Assembly (NCBI GenBank): GCA_016932835.1
Contig: JAFGCD010000138.1
Location: 1 to 64,000 of the forward strand
Length of the DNA: 64,000 bases
Reading direction: 5' to 3'
Source: Sedimentisphaerales bacterium
Lineage (GTDB): Bacteria > Planctomycetota > Phycisphaerae > Sedimentisphaerales > Anaerobacaceae
The notes beneath the pieces were generated by a model that saw nothing but the letters and a program-made list of their open reading frames with translations, ran no database searches and was not told the DNA's origin. The translations under genes were made by a program, and so were the position numbers. Below are positions 26,085 to 34,721 of the stretch, one piece after another; position 1 is the stretch's first letter, and each line of letters starts with the position of its first letter.

Positions 26085-27644
26085 TCAGTCGAGCATATCC
26101 TTGCCGCCGTATATCAAACGCATCTTCCCGACATTCGGAATCGCGGCAATCGGGAACTTCTCGAACGGCTTGAAGCCGCTGGGCCAATAGACAAACAGGG
26201 CCTTGCCGACGAGATAGTCTCTCGGAACAACGCCGGGGCGGTAAAAAATACCGTTATTGGCCTTGCCCGGGCTTTGCCACCATCTGCCGTCCTGGCTGTT
26301 TGGACTGTTGTCGCCCAGGACGAAAAATTCGTCGTCCTCCAACACAAACGGCCTGCCTTCGGTAGCCCTGCTGCCGCCGCCTTCGGTGTAGTGGATATCG
26401 CGCAAGATAGCAACATGCGACAGCGTGAGTTTTCCGGAGCCGAAGATTTTGACCTCAGGCTCAATATCCGTTTCCCTCGGACCTGCGGCATTGGGATCGA
26501 GGCCGAGATCATAGGTCACCGTCTCAGAACCAAACTCAAAAACGAGCCGGTGATCGACGTTGGCGAACTTGAAAAGCGTCCACTTGTCACTTTCGGGCAG
26601 GCCGACCTGTTTATTGACAAGAACTGTTTCACTGTCGTCGGCTATTCTGCTGATAGCCATATTTCCGTCCGGGGCAATCGAGGCCCTGTAGGCAGTTTCG
26701 TACTTGCTGAGGCTTGCGCCTATGTGCCCGGCGTCTTCGGCGGATTTCGCATAGAAACGAATCATCAAATCGCTGCATGTGGGCCTGCGTTCATAATAGT
26801 CGGTTTTGTTGTATGCGTAGATTGCCTTGAAGTCGTTTCCGATGGATGAATCATACATGAGTGTATCAATTTGATCCGGCGGGCTGTGGAGGCTGAACAC
26901 GGTCGGATTCCTGCTGTCGTTCGTAACCCACTGGGAATCGGGCCGGCCGACAAAGGGCTGACGCCAGGGCTTGTCGCCCGTGGCACCGAAGACAGGCTCG
27001 TCCGGATTGACGGGGCGGCAGTCGTTGTCAAACACCGTCATCCACAACTCATTCTGGACCTTGGGAGGCTTTCTGCTGATTCTTCCGTCGATATAGACAT
27101 CCCCGTCGATTATCTCGATCTCATCGCCGGGCAGGGCGACGAGCCGTTTTATGTAGTTAATGCGCGGCTCATTGGGGTTTTTGAAGACAATCACATCCCA
27201 CCGTTTGGGTTCGAAGAACTGATAGATGCACTTAAGTACGAGTATCCGATCACCGTTTGCAACGGTCATCTTGTCGGGGTGCGAATAGCGATAGCCGCAA
27301 CTGGGGCACTGTGTCCGAGGCGGAGTTACCGGCGCCGCCGGGACCGTATCATCGTTCAGACTCCGCCCGCTACTGTCTCTGTACTCGCTCGGCACGAATC
27401 CGTGCTCGTAGCTGTGCCCGCACTGGACGCATCGCAATCGAAAATGTGCGCCCTTGAGCGTGTCTGCCATACTCCCCGTCGGTATCCTGAAGGCCTCCAT
27501 TACGAAGGCCCTGAATACGAAAGCGAGGATAAAGGCGGTTATCAGCCATTCGAACGTGTCGGCGATTTCTGCTGCTCTGTCTTTCTTCTTGGCGCGACGT
27601 TTCGTACCTTTATTTGCATTTTCTTCGCTGCTGCTTGAAGGCAT
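26085..27644 (-). CDS. lepB: Signal peptidase I with zinc-ribbon-like insertion
   Basis: A 519-residue membrane serine peptidase (S26) that cleaves Sec/Tat signal peptides. One N-terminal transmembrane helix (about 32-50) is followed by the catalytic Ser58 in RIPTGSMADT. The general-base Lys166 is in YIKRLVALPGD, and the last conserved box is FVLGDNSPNSQDGR. It is about twice the length of the E. coli core because of two insertions. One (about 67-125) carries CVQC and CPSC pairs (Cys72/75 and Cys113/116) like a zinc ribbon. The other, of about 190 residues, lies between the catalytic Lys box and the GDNS box. The ATG at 27644 is used. Confidence 0.93.
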   Translation of the reverse strand: MPSSSSEENANKGTKRRAKKKDRAAEIADTFEWLITAFILAFVFRAFVMEAFRIPTGSMADTLKGAHFRLRCVQCGHSYEHGFVPSEYRDSSGRSLNDDTVPAAPVTPPRTQCPSCGYRYSHPDKMTVANGDRILVLKCIYQFFEPKRWDVIVFKNPNEPRINYIKRLVALPGDEIEIIDGDVYIDGRISRKPPKVQNELWMTVFDNDCRPVNPDEPVFGATGDKPWRQPFVGRPDSQWVTNDSRNPTVFSLHSPPDQIDTLMYDSSIGNDFKAIYAYNKTDYYERRPTCSDLMIRFYAKSAEDAGHIGASLSKYETAYRASIAPDGNMAISRIADDSETVLVNKQVGLPESDKWTLFKFANVDHRLVFEFGSETVTYDLGLDPNAAGPRETDIEPEVKIFGSGKLTLSHVAILRDIHYTEGGGSRATEGRPFVLEDDEFFVLGDNSPNSQDGRWWQSPGKANNGIFYRPGVVPRDYLVGKALFVYWPSGFKPFEKFPIAAIPNVGKMRLIYGGKDMLD

Positions 27645-28216
27645 GAATATCCTTCCTTATCAAAAGCCGGAGGCGGGCCTCCGGTCTCGACGGATTCGCG
27701 ACAATATACATTTCATTCGTCCGTGCGCACGAAGAGGCTCCCGGCAATATAGCCGTATATGACGCCGGCCAAACCCAAGCCGAACGAATACAGAAACTCG
27801 GATTATGGCGACAAATCTTCAGCGGGTCAATAGGCTATTTTCTGCGCCAGAGCAGCATTTTGCGGATTGTCCGGTCCGCAGAGCGTCTCGCCCTGGCGTA
27901 CAGCGCGGGCGATTAGGTGGGTTTTTCTCGAATATTCGGAATTTTGCCAAAAATTGCTTGATGTATAGAAGTCTTTACTGTATAGTAAGTTGCAGTGTTT
28001 TGCGGCTTCCATTTTGCGGTCGGTTTCGAGGCTGACGAGAAGGACCGCTGGTTGCCCGAGGGTCTGCCGGAGAGACCGGTTCTTTGGAAACGCAGGTTAG
28101 TAGAGATGTATGATGGACTGTTGGTTAACAAAATGCGGTGGTTCGTTCTTCACCAGGGTCTCTACAGAATTGGTAATCCATATCTCAATAGCTCTTTCGT
28201 ACAAGTGAGGTAGTAT
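27645..28216. other. Long intergenic region between lepB and HU
   Basis: This 570-base stretch holds a 7-base-pair hairpin CCGGAGG-CGGG-CCTCCGG at 27667-27684 in the lepB leader and a good promoter at 27958-27986 for the HU gene. On the minus strand at about 27706-27800 a start-less 31-codon frame encodes a hydrophobic segment (FGLGLAGVIYGYIAGSLF), perhaps a decayed membrane-gene end. The 27.99-28.21 kb leader contains no convincing coding sequence. Confidence 0.5.
27958..27986 (+). promoter_or_regulatory. Sigma-70-type promoter of the HU gene
   Basis: TTGATG-N17-TATAGT. The predicted start near 27993 gives an unusually long leader of about 220 bases before the HU ATG at 28217. Confidence 0.6.
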
Positions 28217-28528
28217 ATGGCAACAGTTACAAAGAAGGAACTAATCGACCGAATTGCAGTAAGTACTCAAGCCAAACGAGTTGCAGTCAAACAGATAGTT
28301 CAGGCTTTTCTCGACGAGATCGTAAAAGAGCTAAGCGATAACAACCGTCTTGAATTTCGAGATTTCGGTGTCTTTGAAACGCGGACCCGGGCCGCCCGAA
28401 TCGCGCAAAATCCCAAGACGCTTGAGCGTGTCGAGGTTCCGGCAAAACGGACTGTTAAGTTCAAAATGGGCCGGCTGATGAAGGAAAATCTCCATACATC
28501 TATCAAAGGATCGGTCGATGCCGGTTAG
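28217..28528 (+). CDS. HU/IHF-family DNA-binding protein
   Basis: A 103-residue histone-like protein that bends and compacts DNA as a dimer. The HU fold is complete: N-terminal helices (KKELIDRIAVSTQAKR, then VKQIVQAFLDEIVKEL) and the GVFETRTRAARIAQNPKT beta-arm entry. The arm has RIAQNPKT in place of the usual RxGRNPxT, and the final helix carries VKFKMGRLMKENL. A ten-residue extension exceeds the usual length of about 90. The start has a GAGGT ribosome site. HU versus IHF subunit cannot be decided from this. It precedes the cold-shock gene on the same strand. Confidence 0.93.
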   Translation: MATVTKKELIDRIAVSTQAKRVAVKQIVQAFLDEIVKELSDNNRLEFRDFGVFETRTRAARIAQNPKTLERVEVPAKRTVKFKMGRLMKENLHTSIKGSVDAG

Positions 28529-28650
28529 TTAAATTCAACACGAACGGACACCAAATGATGTGAATTCGCCGGCCTGCAGGGACGGCGAGCCATACCGGGA
28601 ATTCAAATTTTTGTTTGTTTTGGCAAATTGGCACTACAAAGGAGCGTTTC

Positions 28651-28875
28651 ATGGCTGAGGGTACAGTCAAGTGGTTCAACCCACGGAAGGGTTTCGGATT
28701 CATCGCCACACCCGACGGTCGCGATGTGTTCGTCCACTATTCATGTTTATCAGGTGACGGATATAAGACTCTTACAGAAGGTGATCCGGTCACTTTCGAG
28801 ATAGTCGAGGGTGAAAAGGGTCCAAGGGCCGAGAATGTGGTCGCAGGATCCGATGCGGCAAGTCAGGAGCAATAG
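28651..28875 (+). CDS. Cold-shock domain protein (CspA family)
   Basis: A 74-residue single-stranded nucleic-acid-binding OB-fold protein. The RNP1 motif KGFGFI and RNP2 motif VFVHY are both present after [12 protein letters not shown] short acidic tail follows residue 66. The ATG at 28651 is fixed by a strong AAAGGAG site at 28638-28644; the longer frame from 28615 lacks support. Some family members act as RNA chaperones in cold shock, others are constitutive. Confidence 0.96.
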   Translation: MAEGTVKWFNPRKGFGFIATPDGRDVFVHYSCLSGDGYKTLTEGDPVTFEIVEGEKGPRAENVVAGSDAASQEQ

Positions 28876-29098
28876 AACCGGAGAGGCGGTTGCTAAGGTC
28901 CTGAACCACCAGGATATGTTTCAGGCATATCTTTGGCAGTATCTCCTAACCGTACTGTCGGAGTCAGACTGACTGAACAATGAAATCCCGGCTGCATCGG
29001 GATGGGTTTTGATGACGGCTTCTCGTACGGCAATACCGGTCAAGCGGTGTTTTGCGCCGGTCGTCGGGTCTCGGAAGCCGGTGAGTTTAAGTAAGACA

Positions 29099-29734
29099 AT
29101 GAGTATGGTCCCTCCACAATCCGCTCTGGACTGCAATGTGCTTGTCCTCAACAAGCATTACATGCCGATCCGCATAGTCGGAGCGAAACGTGCTTTTTCT
29201 CTGCTCTGCCGCGAAATTGCCGAAGTGGTTTCGCTCGAAGAGGGCAACTACCTGAACTACGATTTTGAGAGCTGGTGCCAGGTGAGCCAGCTTCGCCGGC
29301 AGTTCGAACCCACAGGCCACGACTGGGTATCAACAGTCAGTTTTCATATCGCGGTGCCTCGGATTGTTCGACTGCTTTTCTATGATCGCCTGCCTCGAAA
29401 CGAGGTGAAATTCAATCGGCGAAATATCTTCGCTCGCGACAAGAACAAATGCCAGTATTGCGGGAAGCGTTTTGCGACGAGCGAACTGTCCCTGGACCAC
29501 GTGATTCCTCGCAGCATGGGGGGCAAGGCGGTTTGGAGTAATATAGTCTGTGCGTGTACGGACTGCAATGTCATGAAAGGCAGCCGAACGCCGAGTCAGG
29601 CAGGTATGACATTAATCAAGAAACCCGTCAAACCAAGGCACAACCCGCTTGTACACATCCACCTCGGGCACCAGCGCTACCGCTCATGGAAGCAATTTCT
29701 CGACCACGCCTACTGGTCCGTAGAGCTGAAGTAA
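29099..29734 (+). CDS. HNH endonuclease-like protein
   Basis: An approximately 211-residue protein with a C-terminal HNH/McrA-type domain. The zinc pair is CQYC, the catalytic core LSLDHVIPRSMGGK, and the second zinc pair CACTDC. The N-terminal part, starting ALDCNVLVLNKHYMPIRIVGAKRA, matches a broadly conserved bacterial HNH family frequent in planctomycetes, whose cellular role is unsettled. The start at 29099 is preferred because the conserved part begins there; a TTG at 29009 would add 30 residues with no recognisable content. There is no restriction methylase or mobile element nearby, so a housekeeping nuclease is more likely than a defence enzyme. Confidence 0.85.
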   Translation: MSMVPPQSALDCNVLVLNKHYMPIRIVGAKRAFSLLCREIAEVVSLEEGNYLNYDFESWCQVSQLRRQFEPTGHDWVSTVSFHIAVPRIVRLLFYDRLPRNEVKFNRRNIFARDKNKCQYCGKRFATSELSLDHVIPRSMGGKAVWSNIVCACTDCNVMKGSRTPSQAGMTLIKKPVKPRHNPLVHIHLGHQRYRSWKQFLDHAYWSVELK

Positions 29735-29896
29735 CGCGGCACGACGACAGCGGTAAAGTCAGCCGTTCAAAACAACAGGACCAAAAACTGGCAACAAAGC
29801 GGAAAATGCGTTATTGTTCGTAGCGTATGGACTCATGAAGGATAATTCCGAGAATTGAATTGTGGCAGGCTGTCGGCAGAATTAAGGAGATAGCGC

Positions 29897-31036
29897 ATGG
29901 CAGGATACACCGGCGTAATTTTAGGCATATCTGAAACCATTACAGAAATTGTCAACTATGAACTGGTGCGGGGCAACGCACTCTGGCGATTCGGACTCGT
30001 GCTTCTGGTAGTTCTGGTCTCGATGCTGAGCGGGCGCATCGTTCAGTTCTTTTTCAACGGTTACGCATCTCGCGCGGCGAAGAAAGAGCCTGACGGTCCT
30101 CGGGCCCTCCTTTTCAAGGCCCTGGCGAATCCGGCTTACGTTGCCGTTTTCGCAGCGGGGCTTTACTTCTGCAAGCTGCCGCTTGTTTTCCACAACGAAA
30201 CGGGGATACGACTCGCAGTTGGCGAAACGTGGATGATGGTCGTTCGGGTGACGACGGCGGTCGCCGTGGCTTACGCGCTTTACAAGCTCGTCGATGTCGC
30301 CGAGTACTACCTCAACCGCCTGGTCGGGCGAACCGAGACAACTCTCGACGACATGCTGGTCCCTGCGATTCGGAAGTCTCTTCGGGTGACAATCGCCATA
30401 GTGGCGATTCTGCTTATCAGCGAAAATATACTGGGAACCAACGTCAAGAGCCTGCTGCTCAGTGCGGGGGTTGGCGGAATCGCAGTCGCCCTGGCGGCTA
30501 AAGACACCATAGAGAACTTCTTCGGCGGCATTACAATATTCGCAGACAGGCCCTTCCAGATGGGCGAAATGGTCAAGGTCGGCGATCATACAGGCCCCAT
30601 CGAGGAGGTCGGCATCAGGAGCACGCGGCTAAGAACACTGGAAGGACATCTTATCACCATTCCCAACAGCGTGATAGCGACGTCGATGGTTGAGAATATC
30701 GGCAAGCGTCCCTATATCCGCAGGACATCCAACATAACGATCACATACGATTCGGGGCACCGCAAGGCCGGCAGGGCCGTCGAGCTTATCAAGGAAGTCC
30801 TGGCGGCGACGCCGGAGGCCAATACCGACCCCGATAAACCCCCACGGGTGTATTTCAGCGACTTTAACGACTGGTCGCTCAATATCTACATGAGCTACTG
30901 GGTCAAACCTGCGGACTACTGGGTCTGGCACGAAGTTAACGAGCGGGTGAACATGGAGATAATGAAGCGGTTCGAGGCCGAGGGAATCGAATTCGCCTTC
31001 CCCAGCCAGACACTCTATGTCAAGAAAGACAACTGA
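29897..31036 (+). CDS. Small-conductance mechanosensitive channel (MscS family)
   Basis: A 379-residue inner-membrane channel that opens under membrane tension and releases solutes on osmotic downshock. About four to five transmembrane helices precede the pore-lining helix, seen as SLLLSAGVGGIAVALAAKDTIENFFGG. The beta domain with FADRPFQMGEMVKVG and LITIPNS follows, then the alpha/beta C-terminal domain. The extra N-terminal helices make it longer than E. coli MscS (286 residues). The ATG at 29897 follows AAGGAGAT. It converges on the secretin gene of the pilus locus. Confidence 0.94.
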   Translation: MAGYTGVILGISETITEIVNYELVRGNALWRFGLVLLVVLVSMLSGRIVQFFFNGYASRAAKKEPDGPRALLFKALANPAYVAVFAAGLYFCKLPLVFHNETGIRLAVGETWMMVVRVTTAVAVAYALYKLVDVAEYYLNRLVGRTETTLDDMLVPAIRKSLRVTIAIVAILLISENILGTNVKSLLLSAGVGGIAVALAAKDTIENFFGGITIFADRPFQMGEMVKVGDHTGPIEEVGIRSTRLRTLEGHLITIPNSVIATSMVENIGKRPYIRRTSNITITYDSGHRKAGRAVELIKEVLAATPEANTDPDKPPRVYFSDFNDWSLNIYMSYWVKPADYWVWHEVNERVNMEIMKRFEAEGIEFAFPSQTLYVKKDN

Positions 31037-31077
31037 GGCGCGCGGGCGGCAAACAGGGGGTCGAAAGGCAACGGCGC

Positions 31078-31110
31078 AAAAAAAAGCGAGAAGCACAATG
31101 GCTTCTCGCC
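31078..31110 (-). terminator. Strong intrinsic terminator of the pilus/secretion locus
   Basis: On the minus strand a perfect 9-base-pair stem GCGAGAAGC / GCTTCTCGC with a six-base loop is followed by nine T residues. It lies 20 bases beyond the secretin stop and marks the end of the 20-kb minus-strand locus. Confidence 0.88.
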
Positions 31111-31130
31111 TGAAATCATCTTTGAATTTC

Positions 31131-32942
31131 TTACTTGTTATGTCTCTTCTCAATCCTCGTGAGAGGAACTTTGGGCATGCCGAAATCGGTCGATCCATAG
31201 ATATTTCTCTCACCGTCGGTCAACTCAGGCTCTTCGATGATCCACGTTGTCACGAAGACGACCAGCTCACTCGTAATATCCTCTTCGGACTCATAGCGGA
31301 AGAGCTTCTTGATAAGGGGCATGTCGCCAAGCAGCGGGACCTTTCGTATGTCCTGGCTGACCTCTTTCTTTCTCAGGCCCGCGAGGACGACTGTCTGGCC
31401 GCTCTTTACCAGCAGCGTGGTTTCGGTCTCCCTCCTGTCTACGGAAGGCTGTGTATAGGTCACGTTTACGCCGGCTACATCGACATCTTCGCCTTCGACA
31501 CTGAAGGTGGGCTTGAGGATGAGCCTGACCATGTTGTCTGCAAGTGCGACATGGGGGGTGACTTCGAGTTCGACGCCGACTTCCCTGAACGCCGTGGTTC
31601 CGATGCTCCCGCCTGCCTGCGATTCCTGCAGCTCCTGGTACGGGATCTCGCGGATTGCCTTGAACAGCGCTTTTTCGTTGTCGAGGACGAGCACCCGGGG
31701 ATTGGCCAGCAGCTTGGCGCCGATCTGCTTCTGCAGCAGCGATAAGGTGAACTCCAGATCAACCGCGCTATTAAGCAGGCCAAACTTAATGACTCCGCCT
31801 TCGTCTTTGTCGAATCCGCCTCCCATGAAGGGTTTGCTTTTCCTGTAGGCGTTATTGAGCCACGTGCCCGAAATCGTTTTACTTACCTGATCGCTCGAAG
31901 CAATTCCCGTACTATTGCCCGTAGTAGTGGTTGTAACAGTCGTGTCACCGGTAGTTCCAGCAGTACCGCTGGTCGTTTTGGCAGTGGTAGTATCCGTCGT
32001 AGTCCCTGCCGTTCCACTCGTGGTAGTTGTAACTATCTCGTCAACAACTCCCGTATTTGCGGGAGTAACGGTGTCAATTGTATCGGTAACAGTTCGAACC
32101 GTAGTAGTAGTCGGTCCGGCAGCACCAGTGGTAGTAAGCGTGCGTGTTGTGCTAGTAGTAGGCCCGGTTTCACCAACCGCAGTTACCTCCCGATTAGATG
32201 AGGTACTGCTTGTCGTATTCCCTGTCTTTGTAACTGTGTCGGTTCCTGAAACCGTACTGATCGGCGTATTTCTTCCGATTTGCCAATCGGCATTGACTTC
32301 GAAGCTGTCTTTGCTGGTGACGTCGTATATTCTTGCCTCGACGAGGACCTGGAGCGTCCTGCGATCGACCTTCTGTATGAAAAGCTCGATCTCCCTCATC
32401 TTCGTCTCTGTGTCGGTGACGATTATGTGGCTTGTTCCCTTGATGAATGACACCGAGCCCTTCTGCGACTTGAACTTGTCGAGGGCCTTGACGACTTCCT
32501 CGACATCCGCATAGACTATTTCGAATGTCTGGGTATGCAGCACTTCCGGTTTTTCGGCCTGCTCTTCGGATGTTATAACCCGGATCATGTTCTGGCTGAG
32601 GACATAAGTGAATCCGTGAACGCTCAGAATATTGTTCAGGGCCTCTTCGAGGGGAACATCGGTGAGGGTGACCGTGACTTCTCCTGTGACCTTGGGGCTC
32701 TTGACGATATCGACATCGGCCTGGTCGGCGACGATTCGCAGGACGTCCTCGATTGCGGTCTTTCTGAACTCGACGCTTATTGTCTTGGTGAGCCGGTCTT
32801 CGAGGGTCTTCTGCGCTCCGTTGACATCGGGGTCGAGCGCGGCCTGGACGCCGCTGTCGGCAAAAGCCGTCGCGGCCAGGCATACTACAGCACAGAGTGT
32901 GAAACACACAAATTTCTTGGGGCTTGTCGTTAGACTTTGCAT
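31131..32942 (-). CDS. Secretin (PilQ/GspD-like) with Thr-rich insert
   Basis: A 603-residue outer-membrane secretin, the exit pore for a type IV pilus or type II secretion system. It has a signal peptide (ending TAFADSG) and an STN-like domain with VEFRKTAIEDVLRIVADQADV. A secretin N-domain (VLHTQTFEIVYADVEEVVKAL) is followed by the C-terminal secretin domain with LLANPRVLVLDNEKA, then VPLLGDMPLIKKLFR. Between the N-domain and the pore is an insert (about residues 230-346) of which nearly half is Thr. The start at 32942 is set by an AAAGGAAGT site. It is the last gene of the locus and follows the PilP-like gene. Confidence 0.94.
   Translation of the reverse strand: MQSLTTSPKKFVCFTLCAVVCLAATAFADSGVQAALDPDVNGAQKTLEDRLTKTISVEFRKTAIEDVLRIVADQADVDIVKSPKVTGEVTVTLTDVPLEEALNNILSVHGFTYVLSQNMIRVITSEEQAEKPEVLHTQTFEIVYADVEEVVKALDKFKSQKGSVSFIKGTSHIIVTDTETKMREIELFIQKVDRRTLQVLVEARIYDVTSKDSFEVNADWQIGRNTPISTVSGTDTVTKTGNTTSSTSSNREVTAVGETGPTTSTTRTLTTTGAAGPTTTTVRTVTDTIDTVTPANTGVVDEIVTTTTSGTAGTTTDTTTAKTTSGTAGTTGDTTVTTTTTGNSTGIASSDQVSKTISGTWLNNAYRKSKPFMGGGFDKDEGGVIKFGLLNSAVDLEFTLSLLQKQIGAKLLANPRVLVLDNEKALFKAIREIPYQELQESQAGGSIGTTAFREVGVELEVTPHVALADNMVRLILKPTFSVEGEDVDVAGVNVTYTQPSVDRRETETTLLVKSGQTVVLAGLRKKEVSQDIRKVPLLGDMPLIKKLFRYESEEDITSELVVFVTTWIIEEPELTDGERNIYGSTDFGMPKVPLTRIEKRHNK
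31905..32255 (-). repeat. Thr-rich low-complexity coding repeat inside the secretin
   Basis: About 117 codons encode roughly 50 Thr together with Ser, Gly, Val and Asp. The motif TTSGTAGTT occurs twice, and TTT/TTTT runs recur. The DNA is a run of imperfect short ACN-rich repeats, so slippage-driven length change is possible. Confidence 0.8.
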
Positions 32943-33010
32943 AATACTTCCTTTGTCCAAATCAACGCTTACGTAATTCCGTTGTCCGGTCACGTTATCA
33001 GACTACGATT

Positions 33011-33826
33011 CTATGGCTCCACTTCCTGAGTCCACGTTTTTCCGTCTCTTTCAAATTCGACGTTCTTTTTTGTTATTTTGAGTATCTTCGCATCGGCAAT
33101 GGTATCGCCGACATGTGCAATTCGAGTGCCGATGACCGCCGCGGGATTATCGGCGCTGAACAAAATTCCTTTTACGGTGAGTTCTCCCATTTTTGCGACA
33201 ATCGCCTGAGTGTCGCCCGTCCCCGCTGCGGTTTGATTCCGGGCCGCAGCGGCATCGATCTTGGCCTGTGCTTCCTGCTGAGCCTTTGCTTCAATCCTTG
33301 CGACCATATCATCTGTAAGCTCCATCGGATCGCGAAGGCCCGCAGGATAGGGCTCTGGTTTCTGCCAGATCGGTTCGTCGGCAGCGGCGGCGGTATTGAG
33401 CTTTGGCACAGGTATCACCGGCGCTTTTACCGCAAACGAAGGCAGCCCGACGAATTTGGTCACTACGACAATGAACACCACAAGCAGCAGCGGCACTGCC
33501 AGCACCATTACTTTCTGCCTTGCCGGGCTGACCCCCGGCTTGGGAGCAAAGAGCTTTTTGGCAACCTGACCCAGGGGGCCTTTGGCCTCCGCGCCGGCTT
33601 TGAGTCTTGCGCCGCCTCTGGGCGACTGCCTGAACTGCTGGTAAGAGCCCGGAATCTGAGGATTCTGGACGGATGATGTCGATGGTCGCGGACTGTCATA
33701 ACCGACTTTGGGCTGCTCGGAGCCCCGGTTCGCAGAGGCAGCGCCCTGGTCATTCGGAATGGGCACACCATCGAAGATCGACGATATATTCTTGTGCAAT
33801 CCTGACTTCTTCTTATTGTCGGCCAT
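33011..33826 (-). CDS. PilP/GspC-like pilus assembly protein
   Basis: A 271-residue bitopic protein linking the inner-membrane platform to the secretin. About 100 cytoplasmic Ser/Pro/Gln-rich residues precede one transmembrane helix (VMVLAVPLLLVVFIVVVTKF). A periplasmic linker then leads to a C-terminal small beta domain with VKGILFSADNPAAVIG and HVGDTIADAKILKI, typical of PilP/GspC homology regions. The start at 33826 has GGAGA upstream and overlaps the ParA stop by 14 bases, indicating translational coupling. It is directly upstream of the secretin, as expected for PilP. The long cytoplasmic N-terminus is unusual for PilP, which is normally a lipoprotein. Confidence 0.82.
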   Translation of the reverse strand: MADNKKKSGLHKNISSIFDGVPIPNDQGAASANRGSEQPKVGYDSPRPSTSSVQNPQIPGSYQQFRQSPRGGARLKAGAEAKGPLGQVAKKLFAPKPGVSPARQKVMVLAVPLLLVVFIVVVTKFVGLPSFAVKAPVIPVPKLNTAAAADEPIWQKPEPYPAGLRDPMELTDDMVARIEAKAQQEAQAKIDAAAARNQTAAGTGDTQAIVAKMGELTVKGILFSADNPAAVIGTRIAHVGDTIADAKILKITKKNVEFERDGKTWTQEVEP

Positions 33827-34658
33827 TATCTGTCTCCTCGGCCTGGTCGGCCTGGGCATTATCGGCTTCGGCTTCCAAATTTGAAGCCTCGGCATGCCCG
33901 TTGAATATCTCAGCCGCCAGAGCACTGTATTCGGCGGCCCCTCTGCTTTTTGCGGCATAAGTCATAATCGATTCGCCCGCACTCGGCGCTTCGGCCAATC
34001 TTACGGTCCTGTGCACGACGGTATCGAAAACAAGACTGCCGAAAAATTCCCTCATTTGCTGCTGCACCTGCTTGCTTAGCGTTGTTCTGTTCTCAACGAA
34101 TGTCAGTAACAGCCCTAATATTTTGACGGTGCACGGGTGAAAACGCTCCCTGATGATGCTGACGGTTTCGAGAAGCTGTTTCAGTCCTTCCATTGCATAG
34201 TAGTGCACCTGAACCGGCACGACGACGTCGGTGCTGGCAACGAGCGCATTCAGCGTCAACATCCCAAGTGACGGAGGACAGTCGATAATGCACACGTCGA
34301 ATCGGTCACTTACCGTTTTCAGCTTTTCACCAAGGACAAATTCTCTTCCGAAGACCAGCGTCAGTTCAAGCTCCGCCCCGGCAAGCAGAATGTTGCAGGG
34401 TGCGAGTTTGAGAGTTTCTATGTTTGTGTCGGCTATGACCTCTTCCAATTCGAGTTGTCCGCCCGTCAGGGCGTCGTGGATAGTCCTGGTGAGTCTGTCG
34501 GGATTCAAGCCTAATCCGATGGTAGAGTGCGCCTGGGGATCAAGGTCAACTATCAGAGTTCGCAGACCTCTCTGCGCGGCAGCCGCGGCCAGATTCACGG
34601 CAGTAGTGGTCTTACCACAGCCGCCTTTTTGATTTGCTATTGCTAACGTTCTCATCAT
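33813..34658 (-). CDS. ParA-family ATPase (second of a tandem pair)
   Basis: About 281 residues of a deviant-Walker ParA/Soj ATPase. Walker A is KGGCGKTTTAVNLAA with the signature Lys, A' is VDLDPQAHST, and Walker B is CIIDCPPSLGMLTLNALVA. An acidic tail follows about residue 255. The start at 34658 is chosen for an AAGGT site seven bases upstream. No ParB, parS site or replication gene is nearby. Its place between PilO and PilP suggests a positioning role for the secretion or pilus machine, like TadZ, PomZ or MinD relatives (inference). It is a close paralogue of the gene upstream at 34722. Confidence 0.9.
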   Translation of the reverse strand: MMRTLAIANQKGGCGKTTTAVNLAAAAAQRGLRTLIVDLDPQAHSTIGLGLNPDRLTRTIHDALTGGQLELEEVIADTNIETLKLAPCNILLAGAELELTLVFGREFVLGEKLKTVSDRFDVCIIDCPPSLGMLTLNALVASTDVVVPVQVHYYAMEGLKQLLETVSIIRERFHPCTVKILGLLLTFVENRTTLSKQVQQQMREFFGSLVFDTVVHRTVRLAEAPSAGESIMTYAAKSRGAAEYSALAAEIFNGHAEASNLEAEADNAQADQAEETDNGRQ

Positions 34659-34721
34659 TACCATACCTTAAACTCGTACCGAGTGTATTCCTGGCCGTTT
34701 TTGCGATTCGCCTATATTTGT

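Noticed and set aside
27995..28213. Short GTG-start ORF in the HU leader
   Set aside because: No ribosome site and atypical composition. It lies in a long untranslated leader and is not supported by any motif.
31905..32255. CRISPR-like repeat array
   Set aside because: The repeats are coding, imperfect and without regular spacers; they are a Thr-rich part of the secretin.
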